The notes beneath the pieces are model-generated. The model worked only from the letters and a program-made list of their open reading frames with translations, was not told the DNA's origin and searched no databases. From Ignavibacteriaceae bacterium (GTDB taxonomy: Bacteria; Bacteroidota; Ignavibacteria; Ignavibacteriales; Ignavibacteriaceae): a stretch of DNA of 55,893 nucleotides. Positions 27,990-37,182 of this stretch are shown here, one piece after another; positions within the stretch are counted from its first letter, which is position 1; each line of letters starts with the position of its first letter. The position numbers were made by a program, and so were the translations under genes. The stretch covers positions 1 through 55,893 of the forward strand of contig JARLHC010000167.1 in assembly GCA_031292455.1 (NCBI GenBank). Reading direction: 5' to 3'.

Positions 27990-29660
27990 CTATTCCTCTA
28001 TTGTGCACCCGGGAAGCTGTGTACGCAATTGATTTATCTCTTGAACTGGAATTGAATTCCCTTTCAGATCTAAGGTCTTAAGGTTTCTTAGCTTCCCCAT
28101 TTCGGCAGGCAGTTTGCTTATTAAATTATTAGACAAATTAAGTGACCTTAGATTTATCAAATTGCCTATTCCTTCCGGAAATTCTTCAATTTGGTTATTA
28201 GACAGATCGATCTCCTCCAGTGATACGATATTTAATATGTCATCCGGAAAATCAGTAAATAAATTATTGGCCAAAAGAATTTTCTTAAGGTTAACACATT
28301 GGGAAATCGATGGTGTAAGCATTATAAGCTTGCAGTTACAGAATGAAGCGAACTGAAGTTTTTGTAAATTTCCGAATTTGAAAGGGAGACGGTCAATTGA
28401 TCCATGGTGAATTGTAATCTCTTCAAGATTTTCAAGTCGGGTAACTTCTTTCGGAATCCATTCCAAACCACTGTTAGGAAATTCCAGTGTCTTAAGTTTT
28501 TTCCGACTACCCAGATCTTCTTCTTTGAAAGTTAAATTAACGTGTCCTGTTATGATTAACACTTCAAGATTATCGAGACTGCTTAAGCCATCCGGGATTC
28601 CATCGCATTTAAGCTTTCTGATAATCAATGGATATCTAAAGAATCCGGAACATGAAAATAATTTATTCTCTGCATTCTTTACATATTTGTTCAGCAAAGA
28701 ATCCATACGATTTATATTCCGGTCATCAAAAGCATAGTAATTCTCATTATCAGGATAATATCCTGTTTTTAAACTTTTCTCTAAAAATACGTAAAAGCTG
28801 TCGGCGTCATATTGTTCGGCATAAGTCCATGCGGTCTGATAAAATAATTCCCCTGCGGCTGCCGGGTTGGCATTTATGCTGTCGCTCAGTTCTTTCCTTT
28901 CTTTAACCAAAGGAGCAGTAACAATTCCCCTGAATTCAGTCATGCTCCGTATGTTTTCAAGATCCTTATCATCGTGGATGGCATGATGTACATAAATATA
29001 ACCATTATCAAATGCTTTCCTGAGCCATTTTATTGCTTCAGGTTTATTCCCTTCTATTGAATATGTGCAAGCGATATCATGAAAGAACAAATAATTCAAC
29101 GACGGATCTGTTTTAATAGCATCTTCAAAATATTCGCGGGCTCCTTTAAAATTGCCAAGCCGAAGTTTGTGATAACCTGAACTTTGTTTCATCCTGGCAA
29201 GGAGAAAAGAATCCGGAGCTGTGAGAGTATAATTTTTCAGAACTTTTCTATTTGATGTATCCTTGATTAATGCATATGCATGAATATCGCTCGAATCTAC
29301 ATACGCATTCACAAATCTTTTTCCTGATGCCATATATCCCAGCCTCAACCTTACCGGCAGCCGGATATTTTTAACTTCCTTAACCGAATTTCCATTTTGA
29401 AGAATTAAATTATCGGCAATATATGAGATATCAAATAATTGCCCAGACGGGTAATCTGCCAATGAGCCATCCGGCAAAATTCTCTTCAGAATCAGAGTAA
29501 CTGTATCTCCATCACCAACCATATAAGGGAAAAAATAGATTTCACAAGGTTCCCGGTAAAATGTTGTATCTGATCCGCTTTCATTGGGAAATTTTCCAGA
29601 TGGATATGAGTGCCAACAATAAATTAAAACTGTGAGTAATATGAATATAATATTTTTCAT
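27990..29660 (-). CDS. TPR and leucine-rich-repeat envelope protein
   Basis: 556 aa with a signal peptide or N-terminal anchor (1-21). The middle region (about 165-285) resembles TPRs (YHKLRLGNFKGAREYFEDAIKTDPSLNYLF). From about 340 to 550 there are roughly eight leucine-rich repeats of the 23-residue bacterial type (LRSLNLSNNLISKLPAEMGKL). LRRs bind proteins; no enzyme domain is seen. It is the last gene of a three-gene operon, 12 bp after the 776-aa lipoprotein. It probably works with the two lipoproteins at the cell envelope. Confidence 0.7.
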   Translation of the reverse strand: MKNIIFILLTVLIYCWHSYPSGKFPNESGSDTTFYREPCEIYFFPYMVGDGDTVTLILKRILPDGSLADYPSGQLFDISYIADNLILQNGNSVKEVKNIRLPVRLRLGYMASGKRFVNAYVDSSDIHAYALIKDTSNRKVLKNYTLTAPDSFLLARMKQSSGYHKLRLGNFKGAREYFEDAIKTDPSLNYLFFHDIACTYSIEGNKPEAIKWLRKAFDNGYIYVHHAIHDDKDLENIRSMTEFRGIVTAPLVKERKELSDSINANPAAAGELFYQTAWTYAEQYDADSFYVFLEKSLKTGYYPDNENYYAFDDRNINRMDSLLNKYVKNAENKLFSCSGFFRYPLIIRKLKCDGIPDGLSSLDNLEVLIITGHVNLTFKEEDLGSRKKLKTLEFPNSGLEWIPKEVTRLENLEEITIHHGSIDRLPFKFGNLQKLQFASFCNCKLIMLTPSISQCVNLKKILLANNLFTDFPDDILNIVSLEEIDLSNNQIEEFPEGIGNLINLRSLNLSNNLISKLPAEMGKLRNLKTLDLKGNSIPVQEINQLRTQLPGCTIEE

Positions 29661-29672
29661 GTTGTTCAGGGA

Positions 29673-32003
29673 TTATTTATTCTTTGAGAGATAAGTTCTA
29701 AAATATCCGCACTCTTTTATAATCTCATTATAATAATCGGTGTTATTATATGAATCCTTCAGCTCTTTGAAATACTTTCCAGCGACAAAATCGATTTTAG
29801 GTTTTCTATCCTTCCTGCAGAAATATTTATTCTGTTCACACTTGGCTGCCATGAAACAGCACTTCGCTTTGAAGTCCCGATCATTGGAGAGTTCCATTGC
29901 TTTAAGATAATACTTCAGGGCATTTGAGCAAACGAAAACCCTATGATCAATATTTTCAGTATCAAGCATTATTTCATGTCTTTTCGAAAAGTAGTAATCA
30001 GTGATATTTGTATTATAAAACGTCCGATTATTACCAAAGTAGGTGGAATTATAAAATCCATTGGCAAGCTGAAAACAAAGATCTGCGGCATCGGGCGATT
30101 TCCTATCAATCGATGCCTGGAGTTCCGCCATTCTTTTAACAAAAGTAAATTTAGTATAGGTTATTTTCTTAGCCGCTTCAAAATCGCGATCATGATTATC
30201 ATTTATATGGATATCAAATGGGTCGGCAGGCAGAACTGTTGTACCGACACTGTCAACTGCCGTGAATATTTTATATGCTTCAGGCAGATTTCCGTCAAGA
30301 AAAATTTTTACTCCCTGGTATTCAAGTATATCCACCTTTTTATATTTGTATACAGACAATGCGAGCCTATCGAATGAGGATTTATCTTTTTTATCCATAA
30401 AAGCAAACATTTTGGTAGCATTTGAATTGCTCATATAAATTTCGGAACTCATATACGGGTTAAGAAGTTCAGATTTAATTGTGTCTCCCTGAGCTAAATA
30501 TTCCGCGGATAACTTTTTAAGAATCCAAGTATAAATATCATTATATCTGAGAGTGTCAGGCGGATAATCCGCGTAGCCATATGGGTTTATCGATTTTATT
30601 TTAAGCCATCTCAGGTCTTTAGCAATCGCATTTTCAAAATTCTTGTCAGGATGAGGGTTCTCCTGAACCAGCATGGCAAGATTCAGAAGATGGAGCTGTC
30701 CCTCTACCATGGGATTATTCCTGACTTCATTATTTACCTTTTTAAAATAAGCACGAGCATCATTAAAGTCTGACTTAACGAATGAAAAATACCCTGCAAC
30801 AAGATCCCAGACATATTGTTTTAAGGTATTCTTTTTTTCAGCTGTTTTCCTTACAAATTCAAAAAGGTCGTTATTGATTTTCTTAACTTTGATATTTACA
30901 GTCGTTGGATCGGTAGTCAGCGGGAAATAACTTTTCTCTGCAATTGCCACAGCTCTGGCAAGCAGCACATAAAGAAGATCCGATTTAGGATCTAATTTGT
31001 AAATTTCTTTCATTCCTCTGAGTGGATCGGCATGTATACCTACAAGCTGCCAAATAACTTCCTTTTCCCTGTCAGTCTTTGCAAGTTTTAGACTTTGCTT
31101 CAAGTCCTTTTCTTCCCTCGGGGAAAAACCAACATAAGCTATATCCTCCATTTCCGGATACTGATCATATAAAAGCGAATATAAATAATTGGATTCGCCA
31201 AACTTTTTAGACTTATAAAGAGATCCGGCAGCATACCCAAGAGTCCTGTATTTAATGCTTTTAGAAACTATGAATTGTGGTTCGTTTTTTCGATAGAATG
31301 ATACACAATCACTATACCTTTTGGCATGATAATATAACCGGGCAATCTGAAAAAGATATCGTTCATAAATAAATTTATTTTTAGCATTTACAAGCTGGTT
31401 AAGTCCATCATTAATGATCTGGTCCATATTGGCTTTATTATTACGCGGATCAACTGACGCCTCATATTCTTCCAACCTTTTAAAATAATTATTATCGTAA
31501 GTATCACTCCTTGTGCTGGCATACCAGCTGCTAGAATCGAAGATGTAGGTTGTGAATGTTTCGCATCTTTTAGCAAACCGCAGGTAAACAAGGAATTGCA
31601 TAGAAATATTTTTATCGGGGTAACTCAGAATTGTATTTAAGGCAAGTTTTGTCTTTAGAGGGAATTTCTGGTCTTTAAGAAAATATATAAGTGTATCGAT
31701 CTCACCAATCCTTGCCTGATATAAAATATACCCCAGATCCTTATTAGTTACTAATCCTGAAAAAAATCCTCCCCATTCCTCAATATTGATTGAATCGAAA
31801 TCATGGATATTTGAGTCCTTTTGCCCCCCAACATAAAATATTTCTGAGGTTTTGTAGAAAGGAGTATATATTAGTTCCTGGGGTAAAAAGCTATAAGCCG
31901 GATCCTCCTCACCGTCCCATCCGCAGGCAATAATAATTACAGTCGTAACAATTATTAAAATACTAATTAAAGCAATTATAGATTTTGGTGAAATCTTCTT
32001 CAT
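29673..32003 (-). CDS. Large helical (TPR-like) lipoprotein
   Basis: 776 aa. The signal sequence has lipobox IIAC with Cys27, followed by GWDGEEDP. The body is helical with TPR-like pairs (YLFQIARLYYHAKRYSDCVSFY, AYFKKVNNEVRNNPMVEGQLHLLNLAMLVQ). The opening ACGWD, then a SFLPQEL/PFYKTSE-type segment, recalls a family of Bacteroidota lipoproteins paired with a second lipoprotein just as here. The gene overlaps the upstream lipoprotein gene by 41 bp. Function is unknown; scaffold or surface-assembly roles are guesses. Confidence 0.6.
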   Translation of the reverse strand: MKKISPKSIIALISILIIVTTVIIIACGWDGEEDPAYSFLPQELIYTPFYKTSEIFYVGGQKDSNIHDFDSINIEEWGGFFSGLVTNKDLGYILYQARIGEIDTLIYFLKDQKFPLKTKLALNTILSYPDKNISMQFLVYLRFAKRCETFTTYIFDSSSWYASTRSDTYDNNYFKRLEEYEASVDPRNNKANMDQIINDGLNQLVNAKNKFIYERYLFQIARLYYHAKRYSDCVSFYRKNEPQFIVSKSIKYRTLGYAAGSLYKSKKFGESNYLYSLLYDQYPEMEDIAYVGFSPREEKDLKQSLKLAKTDREKEVIWQLVGIHADPLRGMKEIYKLDPKSDLLYVLLARAVAIAEKSYFPLTTDPTTVNIKVKKINNDLFEFVRKTAEKKNTLKQYVWDLVAGYFSFVKSDFNDARAYFKKVNNEVRNNPMVEGQLHLLNLAMLVQENPHPDKNFENAIAKDLRWLKIKSINPYGYADYPPDTLRYNDIYTWILKKLSAEYLAQGDTIKSELLNPYMSSEIYMSNSNATKMFAFMDKKDKSSFDRLALSVYKYKKVDILEYQGVKIFLDGNLPEAYKIFTAVDSVGTTVLPADPFDIHINDNHDRDFEAAKKITYTKFTFVKRMAELQASIDRKSPDAADLCFQLANGFYNSTYFGNNRTFYNTNITDYYFSKRHEIMLDTENIDHRVFVCSNALKYYLKAMELSNDRDFKAKCCFMAAKCEQNKYFCRKDRKPKIDFVAGKYFKELKDSYNNTDYYNEIIKECGYFRTYLSKNK

Positions 32004-32994
32004 TGTATTTTGTAATTTTTAGTGAATCAAAATCAAATACAGAAATAGTTCTTCTGCTGTTGTTTAAATTTGCCGCTGCCTTTAATGCCGCATCTCTGCA
32101 AAGCCGGGAGTCTGACTCCTCAATCTTTAATAGGTCTCCCTTTATATAATAATTGCCGTGAAGGAAAAAACTTTCTGTCGCAGAATATGAATTTTTCCCC
32201 CATGCCTTAAATCTTTTATCTGTTGCAAGTTCAGGAATCAGCTCTTCATTTAATAACCCGGTGATTTTATTCTCCCTTATATGCACTACCCAGCCGAACA
32301 TCGGAAGAACAACATCAAGAGGAAGAGGATAACTTTTGATTGCTCCGGTATATTTGCCCGCATCTGTTGCATTATAAATTGAATTCAGATTATCCAGTGC
32401 ATTTATCTTTCCCATATTGTAAAACATCAGCATCCCCCTGTCCACAGGCGGTATCCCCGTTCTGTAAGAATACTTTATCTGATGTAGTCTGATCGTTGAA
32501 CTTATAATTTTATTTTCCGTTATAAGCCGTTTCTTAAGATCTGAGATAAGCAAAAAATATTTTGATCTTGTACTCTCACTCCAGTCACAGTCAATCTGCA
32601 ATTCCTTGTATTTCATTTTATTACCGGTAAGTAAGTCATTAACCCGGAATAATATTTTATCCGCAAGCCCATCGACCTGTTGGTCTGGCAAATTGGCAAT
32701 GGCTTTATTGGTAATGTAAACGACAGGAATAATGCTGAAAGAGGTGTCGGGAAGTTTGTTGAGTTTTATTTCACCAAGCGGTATTGGTGCACTTAGAGTG
32801 TTATCCCAGTCTACATCAAATACCCTTAAATAGATTTTTCTTACGTTCAGGTCGGATAAAAAACGAATTTCGGAAGGGGACATTGAAAAACTGGTCTTCC
32901 AGTAATAAACCGCCCTGTCATTATCGCTCCGGTTATTGCTGCATGAGAATGTGATTAATGATATTATTAGAAACAAGAAATTTATTTGTTTCAT
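31963..32994 (-). CDS. Lipoprotein of the paired Bacteroidota family
   Basis: 343 aa. Lipobox TFSC with Cys18. After a Ser/Asn/Asp tether comes YYWKTSFSMSPSEIRFLSDLNVRKIYLRVFDVDWD, a pattern I associate with an uncharacterised Bacteroidota family that may adopt a TIM-barrel-like fold (repeated beta strands such as LQIDCDWS and DVVLPMFGWV). No catalytic assignment can be made, although the acidic strand ends are glycosidase-like. It is the first gene of the operon and overlaps the 776-aa lipoprotein gene, so the two products are probably made in equal amounts. Confidence 0.6.
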   Translation of the reverse strand: MKQINFLFLIISLITFSCSNNRSDNDRAVYYWKTSFSMSPSEIRFLSDLNVRKIYLRVFDVDWDNTLSAPIPLGEIKLNKLPDTSFSIIPVVYITNKAIANLPDQQVDGLADKILFRVNDLLTGNKMKYKELQIDCDWSESTRSKYFLLISDLKKRLITENKIISSTIRLHQIKYSYRTGIPPVDRGMLMFYNMGKINALDNLNSIYNATDAGKYTGAIKSYPLPLDVVLPMFGWVVHIRENKITGLLNEELIPELATDKRFKAWGKNSYSATESFFLHGNYYIKGDLLKIEESDSRLCRDAALKAAANLNNSRRTISVFDFDSLKITKYNEEDFTKIYNCFN

Positions 32995-33015
32995 TCCTGC
33001 AGGCTTTTTTATTAC

Positions 33016-33492
33016 CTAATTTAATATTTCGGAAATTTTATTCTGGAAATCAATTTTGTTGAATGGTCTCGGAATGTAATAATTAAATCCTGCATCCAGG
33101 AAATATTTTTCATCTTCGAACACTGGCTTCACTGTGTATGCTGCAATTGGAGTATTCTCATATCCCGTAACTTTCCGGATCTCCTTTAAGACCTCTATGC
33201 CGTCCATTCCTAATCCAAGATTTATATCCATCAGAATAATCTTAAATTTGTCTTCCTGCACTGCCTTAATAGCTTCCGGCCCCGTACAAACACTTTCAAT
33301 TCTGCAAATCTCTTTCAGATATATCTTTGTTATCCAGACAGTTGGCAAATCATCGATAACCAACAGAACTTTGGGCAAATCTTCCCGGTCATCACTGATA
33401 TTATTTGAATTTAATACAGCCATAAATGTTGATTTAAATTCTTGACAACAATCTGTGTCTAAAATACTAAAAAAGGCATTAAAATCTTTCAA
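33016..33492 (-). CDS. Stand-alone response-regulator receiver protein
   Basis: 158 aa: about 40 N-terminal residues without a known fold, then one receiver domain. The acidic pair is D47-D48, the phospho-acceptor D89 lies in ILMDINLG, and the switch Thr lies in AAYTVKP. The normally invariant Lys of the KPF motif is Arg142 (RPF), which may slow phosphorylation or dephosphorylation. There is no output domain, so it should act through protein contact. The frame opens with TTG at 33492; an internal ATG at 33423 is an alternative start that keeps the whole receiver domain. It lies 22 bp upstream of the lipoprotein operon. Confidence 0.75.
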   Translation of the reverse strand: MKDFNAFFSILDTDCCQEFKSTFMAVLNSNNISDDREDLPKVLLVIDDLPTVWITKIYLKEICRIESVCTGPEAIKAVQEDKFKIILMDINLGLGMDGIEVLKEIRKVTGYENTPIAAYTVKPVFEDEKYFLDAGFNYYIPRPFNKIDFQNKISEILN

Positions 33493-33511
33493 TATTAATG
33501 AATTTACTTAC

Positions 33512-35263
33512 TTACTCATCCTTTAATCCATTATCTGATACAGGTGGTAGCTTTCCCTTTTGCATTGTGTAAAAATATTCATCTTTAATACTTCCTACGC
33601 TTCCGTCGGGAAATTTGTACTCACCTTGTACAAATCCGCCTCCATTTATGAATACGGGAACTTTATCTGGTGTCCCTTTAATAGCTGCGTCAAGTGTCAG
33701 CAGGGCATAAGGTTCAATGACATCAAAATTCGCATAAAGATAATCTGCACCGGGAGTAAAATAACCATGATTAAATTTATTCTTTACAATATTATCAGCA
33801 ACAATACGCGCAAGGTCAAGATATTCTGAATTCTGTGTTTGCCTGAAAATATCTACTAAAGCAAATACGGCAAAGGGATCATCATTTTTAGTCTGGTAAT
33901 TTAATTTAATATCCTTCGCAGGTTCAGTGCCAAAGTCACCAAGACCGCTCCCTTTTGCAATGCTGCGGGCAATTTCCCATAAAGTTTTATCCCGCGTAAC
34001 CATAAAAGCGCGTGCATAAGATATCAATAACATATTGCTTGCTCTGAATGGTCTTAAAACCGTGCCTTTGCGTCCATTGTATCCATCCCGTTTTAAAACA
34101 TAATCAGAAAGATCCCGTCCATCGCTGAACATGGGGCGAAAAAGATTTTTTTTAGGAATATATGAATACCTTGCCAGGGAAGACATTCCCTCTCTGGTCC
34201 ATTCGTAAAATTCCTTACCGCTGTCACCCAGTTCTTGTGCAAGCTGGATTTCCATCAGAGCATTTATCGAGTATATTGTCTCGATATGTTTTTTTAAAAG
34301 TATGGTTCCTTCTAAAGCCTTCGGCCCGAATTCAGGACCGAACTGACGCTGTACGCGGTCGCCATACATTGAAAAAGTATTGCTGTCGGCAGCAGGTTCA
34401 GCGGTTTTTTTGGGCTGCGTAAATTGGTATGCGCCTAATCCGGTTTTAGGATCGCGGCAAAGAACATACTGATTTGCCAGTCGTTTAGCCCATAAAAGCG
34501 CGCCGGTGTCATGTGTAAATTCATAAAGTTTTACGCCGGAATAAATCAGATCATTTCCGGCATCTAAAAATGATAACCCGCGTGCTTCGAAAAATGGTTT
34601 CTGCTGTTCGGATCTGTTGTTCCATATATCTCCGGGAATTAGTCCATACCTTCCGTGCCTGCTTATTTCCAATGTCTTCCAGTTATAAACATGAGCATTC
34701 CAGAAAGCTTTAATAAATTTAACAGTCAACTCCGGATTAACCTCATACCAGAAATCATAAAACGGGTATGCATTTTTTAGTTCATGTACCAGATCTTTAT
34801 CACTGGGACCTACTGCTTTCAAAGATTTAAGGTCAACGAATTTGTGCCCTCCCCATTGAAGCAAACCGCTCGTATCCTGAAAATGAGCAAAATAATATTT
34901 CAGCATATTTGTTGCAGCTGATTTATATTTTTCATCACCGGTAAGATTAGTCAAGCCTGCAAGAACACGCATTAAATTTTGCTGACATGCAAAATCTGCC
35001 AGAACTGCTTCTTCCCCGTTAGGGAAAACCCATTTTACCGGTTCCTTTGTAAATACATTAATTCCATTTACCAATAATGGAGTAGATTTACCGCTATATA
35101 CGTCCTTTCCATCTGTCAGTAAATTATCTACAAACTTAATTACCGTATCCAATCTGGCTTTATCATGAGCGGCAGCATCTGTTGGCTGAGCACTCGCCTG
35201 AAACCATAAATTTGCCGGGAACAAAATGCAAAAGATTGTCAGAACTTTATTGATTTTAAACAT
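33512..35263 (-). CDS. Secreted alpha/alpha-barrel enzyme, probable PL2-like pectate lyase
   Basis: 583 aa with a signal peptide ending ASAQ-P (about 26). The body is helical with a (alpha/alpha) toroid look. The stretches GLLQWGGHKFVDLKSL, GPSDKDLVHELKNAYPFYDFW and FIKAFWNAHVYNWKTLEISRHG recall family-2 polysaccharide lyases (pectate/exopolygalacturonate lyases). That assignment is from memory and not certain; an unsaturated uronyl hydrolase-like or other toroid enzyme is the alternative. No sorting domain follows, so the periplasm is the likely site. ATG at 35263 is preferred (GGAA 8 bases upstream) over an in-frame TTG. It fits pectin use together with the GH28 gene. Confidence 0.6.
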   Translation of the reverse strand: MFKINKVLTIFCILFPANLWFQASAQPTDAAAHDKARLDTVIKFVDNLLTDGKDVYSGKSTPLLVNGINVFTKEPVKWVFPNGEEAVLADFACQQNLMRVLAGLTNLTGDEKYKSAATNMLKYYFAHFQDTSGLLQWGGHKFVDLKSLKAVGPSDKDLVHELKNAYPFYDFWYEVNPELTVKFIKAFWNAHVYNWKTLEISRHGRYGLIPGDIWNNRSEQQKPFFEARGLSFLDAGNDLIYSGVKLYEFTHDTGALLWAKRLANQYVLCRDPKTGLGAYQFTQPKKTAEPAADSNTFSMYGDRVQRQFGPEFGPKALEGTILLKKHIETIYSINALMEIQLAQELGDSGKEFYEWTREGMSSLARYSYIPKKNLFRPMFSDGRDLSDYVLKRDGYNGRKGTVLRPFRASNMLLISYARAFMVTRDKTLWEIARSIAKGSGLGDFGTEPAKDIKLNYQTKNDDPFAVFALVDIFRQTQNSEYLDLARIVADNIVKNKFNHGYFTPGADYLYANFDVIEPYALLTLDAAIKGTPDKVPVFINGGGFVQGEYKFPDGSVGSIKDEYFYTMQKGKLPPVSDNGLKDE

Positions 35264-35346
35264 TAGATGAATTTCCAAATTATTTCTGATACAATATTAA
35301 AATATGAATATAATTTTATAATTAAAGAGTGAAAGATTTCTACTGT

Positions 35347-36036
35347 TTACAACCCGCTCTCAAACGTCTCCGAAATATCTATCGGGTTCGACCCCTCATC
35401 AAGGGTAACAAATACTCCGAATGCTTTCTTTGACTGATACGCCTGAAATTTCATCAAGTCGCCCCCGGGATATTCAACCTTTGCAGAAAACTTTCCATTC
35501 TCATCAATAGGAAACATTTCTGTTTTGAATGTCATAAATTGATATGGGTTTTGTTTATCCTCCTCTGCAGGATTTATTAATGCAATAATTCCCGCCGCCA
35601 TTATTATTGTTGCCGCCTCACGCTTATTAATATCCTTGCTCTCATACCAATCGCAGCTTATCTCCACTCCCGAATTTCCTAACTCAATAGTAGGATTCAA
35701 AATCTCTAACCCGGCTACATCTGAAACAACAATCTTTCCGGTCAAATCTTCAATATTAAATTGACCGTGGTTTGCTATAAACATCCTGTTGTAACTTGTT
35801 TGATTCTCTTCCGGGTTTGGAGCCCAAAGTTTCTTTACCTCGATAATGGATGAAATTGCCCCGGCTATTTTTCCCCCTAAAGCAAACTTTTCTCTCTTTT
35901 CCATTGCCAGTTCAGTCAAAGGATTTTTGCTTTTTTCCGGTCTTTTCTTAATAAAAGTCTTCTTCCCCCTGTGCACAATTACAACATCCCCCAAAACCCC
36001 TGACATTTCTTGCATTAAACCATGTGCTAATGCCAT
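35347..36036 (-). CDS. DUF6266-like protein of unknown function
   Basis: 229 aa without signal peptide or membrane helix. The N-terminal pattern SGVLGDVVIVHRGKKTFIKKRP, then KSKNPLTELAMEKREKF, resembles the start of DUF6266 proteins (SGKxGNVVxxxxxGxxxIRxxP, NPxTxxQxxxRxKF), which are common in Bacteroidota and sometimes thought phage- or surface-related. The rest is beta-rich. AGGAG precedes the ATG. It stands alone next to the tRNA-Lys island boundary, and may belong to an older accessory segment. Confidence 0.5.
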   Translation of the reverse strand: MALAHGLMQEMSGVLGDVVIVHRGKKTFIKKRPEKSKNPLTELAMEKREKFALGGKIAGAISSIIEVKKLWAPNPEENQTSYNRMFIANHGQFNIEDLTGKIVVSDVAGLEILNPTIELGNSGVEISCDWYESKDINKREAATIIMAAGIIALINPAEEDKQNPYQFMTFKTEMFPIDENGKFSAKVEYPGGDLMKFQAYQSKKAFGVFVTLDEGSNPIDISETFESGL

Positions 36037-36840
36037 TTGTTACTCCTATTGTTAATTATTTTATCAAATACTTTAATTTTGATCTGAATTATGCCTTTTC
36101 TTCCAATTTCCTTAACTGATTTCATTTCTCTCTTCATCTCTATTTTACGAGTACCCCTCTATTAATTGTAATTCCACTTTTCCATTTTTTGCCATGAAGC
36201 CTGCTGATGGCGAAAATTATTCCTGATTTTTAGCCATTCCAGAAAATCTGTTGTGCCTTCGGTCACGGGCATTGCCTTGCCGTAAACTTGGAAGAAGGAT
36301 GGCACCATCATGCCGGGCTAAGGAGTCTCATTTACTTCTCTTGCACTTCCCCAAGACAGTTCATACACTGTTTGATATAGGATTTAACGTCTCTTTCCTG
36401 TAAATACTCCCAATCCCTTCGATTTTATCACATAACCTCCGTCACATAAATTTTATAATCAACGATACTCCTCTATTAGTAGTAGCTCCCATTTTTCATT
36501 TATGACCAACTTTTTTGCAATAAATAATCCCTTTTATCAAATTATTTTAAGCACCGCTATGTTCTGATATCAAATAGCGGATAGCATTTGCTTTCACATC
36601 ATGCCCAGCCAGGAGTTTGTTTTTTCGAGTAGCAAAAGGAATTACATATAGAATGAAGAATTAAGATGATGAAGACACTTCGAACTCCCCTGAAAAATCA
36701 CATCCGTCCAAAACAACGAAATATTATAATATTGATTCTAATTTTAATTTATCTTGGACAGAAGTATGAAAAATAAATTTAATGACAAGGTTTTTGCCGA
36801 TGCTGTTACTTTTAAGCGCTGGCTTTATCCCATTGCAATA
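36037..36840. other. Gene-free region left of the tRNA remnant
   Basis: About 800 AT-rich bases without a credible gene. Two diverged copies of a phrase like TACYCCTCTATTARTWGTA occur near 36151 and 36462. Each is followed by a CATTTTT-rich stretch, which hints at decayed repeats. One minus-strand open frame runs over the tRNA remnant and is a shadow. The region probably lay downstream of the original tRNA gene. Confidence 0.4.
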
Positions 36841-36874
36841 AAAAATGGCGCATAAACCTTTCGATTTTGCGCCA
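36841..36874 (-). terminator. Terminator of the tRNA-Lys gene
   Basis: On the minus strand TGGCGCA (36874-36868) pairs with TGCGCCA (36852-36846), followed by a T tract. It lies directly 3' of the tRNA half, where a tRNA terminator belongs. This shows that the tRNA originally stood on the minus strand here. Confidence 0.75.
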
Positions 36875-36878
36875 AATG

Positions 36879-36924
36879 TGCACCCAACCGGGCTCGAACC
36901 GGTGACCTGCTGATTAAGAGTCAG
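36879..36924 (-). tRNA. 3' half of tRNA-Lys(CTT), truncated at the anticodon loop
   Basis: Minus strand, reading from the anticodon arm: CTGA, loop CTCTTAA with anticodon CTT, TCAGC, variable AGGTC, T arm ACCGG-TTCGAGC-CCGGT, acceptor strand TGGGTGC and discriminator A. CCA is not encoded. Upstream of the anticodon stem the tRNA sequence stops: the expected GC before TGA is replaced by TC, and no D arm or 5' acceptor strand follows. The gene is therefore cut by an insertion at the anticodon loop, and the missing 5' half should lie at the far end of the island. Confidence 0.85.
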
Positions 36925-37036
36925 GACACCTAAAATATTTCTCATTATTGAGAGCCGTAACCCCTTATATTATAATAAATTACAGCAATTAAATTTTTGG
37001 TGTTATTCGGGAAGTAGAAATGGAAGTAGTTTTATA
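36914..37036. repeat. att-like direct repeat, left copy
   Basis: Begins with TTAAGAGTCAGGA of the tRNA anticodon arm and continues with AAAATATTTCTCATTATTGA, GAGAGCCGTAACCCCTTAT and, after a diverged stretch, GTAGAAATGGAAGTAGTTTTATA. The same order recurs at 43364-43487. The tRNA-derived start marks it as an attachment site made by site-specific integration. Confidence 0.85.
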
Positions 37037-37124
37037 ATTATATTAATTAATAAATTGCCCACATTCGGGGGATATCTCCTCAACCTAGCCAAGTTTATTC
37101 TCAGTCATATTCATACACTAATTA

Positions 37125-37172
37125 TTGACAGCATTCTTCATTTGCTGTCAATCTATAGTTTTGCTATATTTG
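37125..37172 (+). promoter_or_regulatory. Promoter and operator of the AbiE-like operon
   Basis: TTTG (37141-37144), 20 bp, then TATATTTG (37165-37172) is a full match to the Bacteroidota promoter. The inverted repeat TTGACAGC (37125-37132) and GCTGTCAA (37144-37151) covers the -33 box. AbiEi antitoxins are known to repress their operons by binding inverted repeats, so autoregulation is likely. Confidence 0.75.
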
Positions 37173-37182
37173 AAATAAAATA

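Noticed and set aside
29943-30377. Plus-strand 144-codon open frame
   Set aside because: Antisense shadow of the 776-aa lipoprotein gene, with no start signal and no coding character.
36724-36945. Minus-strand 73-codon open frame ending near the tRNA
   Set aside because: It reads through the tRNA-Lys half and its terminator; the sequence is explained by the tRNA and no ribosome site is present.
36037-37182. Possible decayed integrase next to the left att copy
   Set aside because: All frames were scanned by eye for the tyrosine-recombinase R..H-R-Y pattern and none was found. A serine recombinase was not seen either.
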